A stretch of DNA of 8,353 nt from an uncultured Sediminicola sp. (GTDB taxonomy: Bacteria > Bacteroidota > Bacteroidia > Flavobacteriales > Flavobacteriaceae), in NCBI GenBank assembly GCA_938039345.1, contig CALHVB010000116.1:1-8353 (forward strand), in the 5' to 3' direction. Position 1 is the first letter of the stretch; every line of letters starts with the position of its first letter. A program made the translations under genes and the position numbers. Positions 6,544-8,353 of the stretch are shown here, in pieces. The notes beneath the pieces are model-generated. The model saw only the letters and a list, made by a program, of their open reading frames with translations. It did no database searches and was not told the origin of the DNA.

Positions 6544-7457
6544 TGAAAAATTTTCAGGAAATATTACATACAATTACTACCGATATAAAAGCAATTTCTA
6601 ATCGGGGAACTGTAGCTTCTTATATTCCTGAACTTGCACATGTAGACCCTACTAAATTTGGAATTCACCTTTTAGATATTAACCAAAATAATTATAGTAC
6701 TGGTAATGCTAATGAAGCTTTTTCTATACAAAGTATCTCAAAAGTATTTTCTGTATCACAAGCATTTTCAATCTTAGGAGACACTTTATGGGAACGGGTA
6801 GATGTTGAACCTTCTGGAGACCCATTTAACCATTTATCACTCTTAGAACAAGAAAATGGAATTCCCAGAAATCCCTTTATAAATGCAGGAGCTATTGTTA
6901 TTGCAGATGTATTATACACACACTTAAAAAATCCTAAAGAAGATTTTTTGGCTTATGTTAGAAATATGGCAAATGATAACACTATTAATTATGATGAAAA
7001 AATAGCGCTATCAGAAAAAAATACAGGCTATAGAAATTATGCTGCTGCTAACCTTATAAAATCTTACGGAAACCTAAAAAATGATGTAAATGACGTTTTA
7101 GATTTTTATTTTTTACAATGCTCCCTAAAAATGTCTTGCAAACAGTTAACCAATGCTTTTTTCTTATTTATAAACAGAGGTAAATGTACACAAGGAAAAA
7201 CTTTCCTTAATGTAAATCAAATTAAAAGAATAAATGCTATTATGCTTACCTGTGGTTTTTACAACGAGGCAGGCGAATTTGCCTTTGAAGTTGGACTCCC
7301 AGGTAAAAGTGGTGTGGGTGGAGGAATTATAGCATTATTACCAAATAAATTTTGCGTAGCAACTTGGTCTCCAGGACTTAATGAAAGAGGTAACTCTAAA
7401 TTAGGTATGCTTGCTCTAGAAAAACTTACAACTGCTACTGGCTTATCTATTTTTTAA
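6543..7457 (+). CDS. glsA: Glutaminase (serine-dependent beta-lactamase-fold family)
   Basis: It hydrolyses L-glutamine to L-glutamate and ammonia in the cytoplasm. The 304 residues match the bacterial glutaminase family. FSIQSISKVFS (60-70) contains the S-x-x-K catalytic pair, S64 and K67. EPSGDPFN (89-96), NPFINAGAI (110-118), NYAAANLIKSYGN (165-177) and GLPGKSGVGGGI (251-262) are the other family blocks, including the tyrosine and asparagine positions expected around the active site. No signal peptide is seen. The ATG overlaps the gcvT stop (TAATG at 6541-6545), which indicates translational coupling. The RmlD-like gene follows 3 nt after its stop. Why a glutaminase sits between gcvT and that gene is not evident. 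Supplying glutamate as amino donor, or ammonia for acid resistance as with some relatives, are possibilities only. Confidence 0.93.
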   Translation: MKNFQEILHTITTDIKAISNRGTVASYIPELAHVDPTKFGIHLLDINQNNYSTGNANEAFSIQSISKVFSVSQAFSILGDTLWERVDVEPSGDPFNHLSLLEQENGIPRNPFINAGAIVIADVLYTHLKNPKEDFLAYVRNMANDNTINYDEKIALSEKNTGYRNYAAANLIKSYGNLKNDVNDVLDFYFLQCSLKMSCKQLTNAFFLFINRGKCTQGKTFLNVNQIKRINAIMLTCGFYNEAGEFAFEVGLPGKSGVGGGIIALLPNKFCVATWSPGLNERGNSKLGMLALEKLTTATGLSIF

Positions 7458-7460
7458 AAA

Positions 7461-8271
7461 TTGAACACAAATAAAATACTTATACTAGGTGCTAGTGGCT
7501 TTATAGGAAATGCTATCTATAAAGAGCTAAACTCCTATTTTAATACTTTTGGCACCTACTACTCTGCTAGAAAATCATTTGAAAATAACAAACAATTTTT
7601 TAGATACGATTTAGAAGAGGATGATATTTTTGATGTATTAGAAACTGTAAAACCACAACTTATAATTTCTGCACTACGTGGAAATTTTTCTGCGCAAATA
7701 ATAGCACACCAGCACATGGTAGAATACGTTTCTAATCACAATTGCAAACTCTATTTTATATCTTCTGCTAATGTTTTTGATGCCTACAGCCAATACCCCT
7801 CCTATGAGTACGATAAAACTTTGTCTTTAAGTATATACGGTAGATTAAAAATAAAAATTGAAAACATGCTGCTTAGAATTCCTAAAGAGAAAATGGCCAT
7901 TCTAAGGTTACCTATGGTTTTTGGTAATAGTTCTCCTAGAATTAAAGAAATAAAGACTGCTATTGCCAATAAAGAATCTTTAGAAGTATTTCCTAATTTA
8001 ATTATGAATGTTACTAATGATGATAAACTTACCCAACAAATACACTTTCTTATTAACCAAAACAAAAGCGGAATTTATCATTTAGGCAGCAAAGATTTAG
8101 TACACCACGAGGAGTTCACCAAAGAAATTGTTAAACAATTAGGATATTTTGAGCCTATTTATAAACGAGTTTTTACAACTAACGAAGATCGTTATTTAGC
8201 CGTATTACCTAAAAGCAACAAACTTCCTAAAAATTTACGCATTCGTTACCAAGATATTATTGAGCATCACA

Positions 8272-8276
<5 letters not shown>
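7461..8276 (+). CDS. RmlD-like SDR family sugar-nucleotide reductase/epimerase, substrate unknown
   Basis: This is a predicted soluble Rossmann-fold oxidoreductase of 271 residues, slightly shorter than a typical RmlD. The nucleotide-binding motif GASGFIG is at 10-16. The beta-strand and serine of the active site are at LYFISSANVFD (97-107), and the catalytic Y-x-x-x-K is YGRLK (126-130), as in the extended SDR/RmlD group (dTDP-4-dehydrorhamnose reductase). LRLPMVFGN (148-156) is also characteristic. The specific substrate cannot be told and no other nucleotide-sugar genes are nearby, so it should not be called rmlD. The start is TTG at 7461, 3 nt after glsA; it gives MNTNKILILGASG, and no ATG lies close enough to keep the Rossmann motif. 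The C terminus is odd: the stop TAG (8274-8276) lies in the first bases of a heptamer repeat array, so the original end of the gene may have been replaced. Confidence 0.85.

Positions 8277-8353
<77 letters not shown>

Overview
The window is AT-rich. Flavobacterial promoter spacing, no Shine-Dalgarno sequences, TTG starts in A-rich contexts and the protein sequences all point to a member of the Bacteroidota, most likely family Flavobacteriaceae. I found no rRNA, tRNA, CRISPR array or transposase gene.

Layout: bases 1-282 are a control region for the threonine operon. It holds a good flavobacterial sigma-A promoter (71-101), a previously unlisted 30-codon leader ORF rich in threonine and isoleucine codons (118-210), and a strong hairpin over the end of that ORF (192-212). 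Next come thrA (bifunctional aspartokinase/homoserine dehydrogenase, 283-2724), thrB (homoserine kinase, 2728-3654) and thrC (threonine synthase, 4152-5447). Together these convert aspartate, with aspartate-semialdehyde dehydrogenase encoded elsewhere, to threonine. Directly behind thrC, in the same direction and with gaps of 10, -1 and 3 nt, lie gcvT (glycine cleavage T protein, TTG start), glsA (glutaminase) and an RmlD-like short-chain dehydrogenase/reductase (TTG start). All genes are on the + strand and could form one long transcript.

The most interesting part is a roughly 0.48-kb insert between thrB and thrC (about 3656-4139). It encodes a 118-aa four-helix-bundle protein of the S23/23S-rRNA intervening-sequence-protein family. 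It is bounded by heptanucleotide repeats in opposite orientation: GACAGAA units on the left and a 77-nt degenerate array of reverse-complement units, kept in 7-nt phase, on the right. Without the insert, thrB and thrC would be about 13 nt apart, like the other genes here. The window ends inside a second heptamer array, GACAGTA x9 or more, which abuts the last gene and supplies part of its stop codon. GACAGTA differs by one base from GACAGAA, so I infer the left end of a second element of the same kind. A four-helix-bundle gene and an inverted array are predicted just beyond position 8353.
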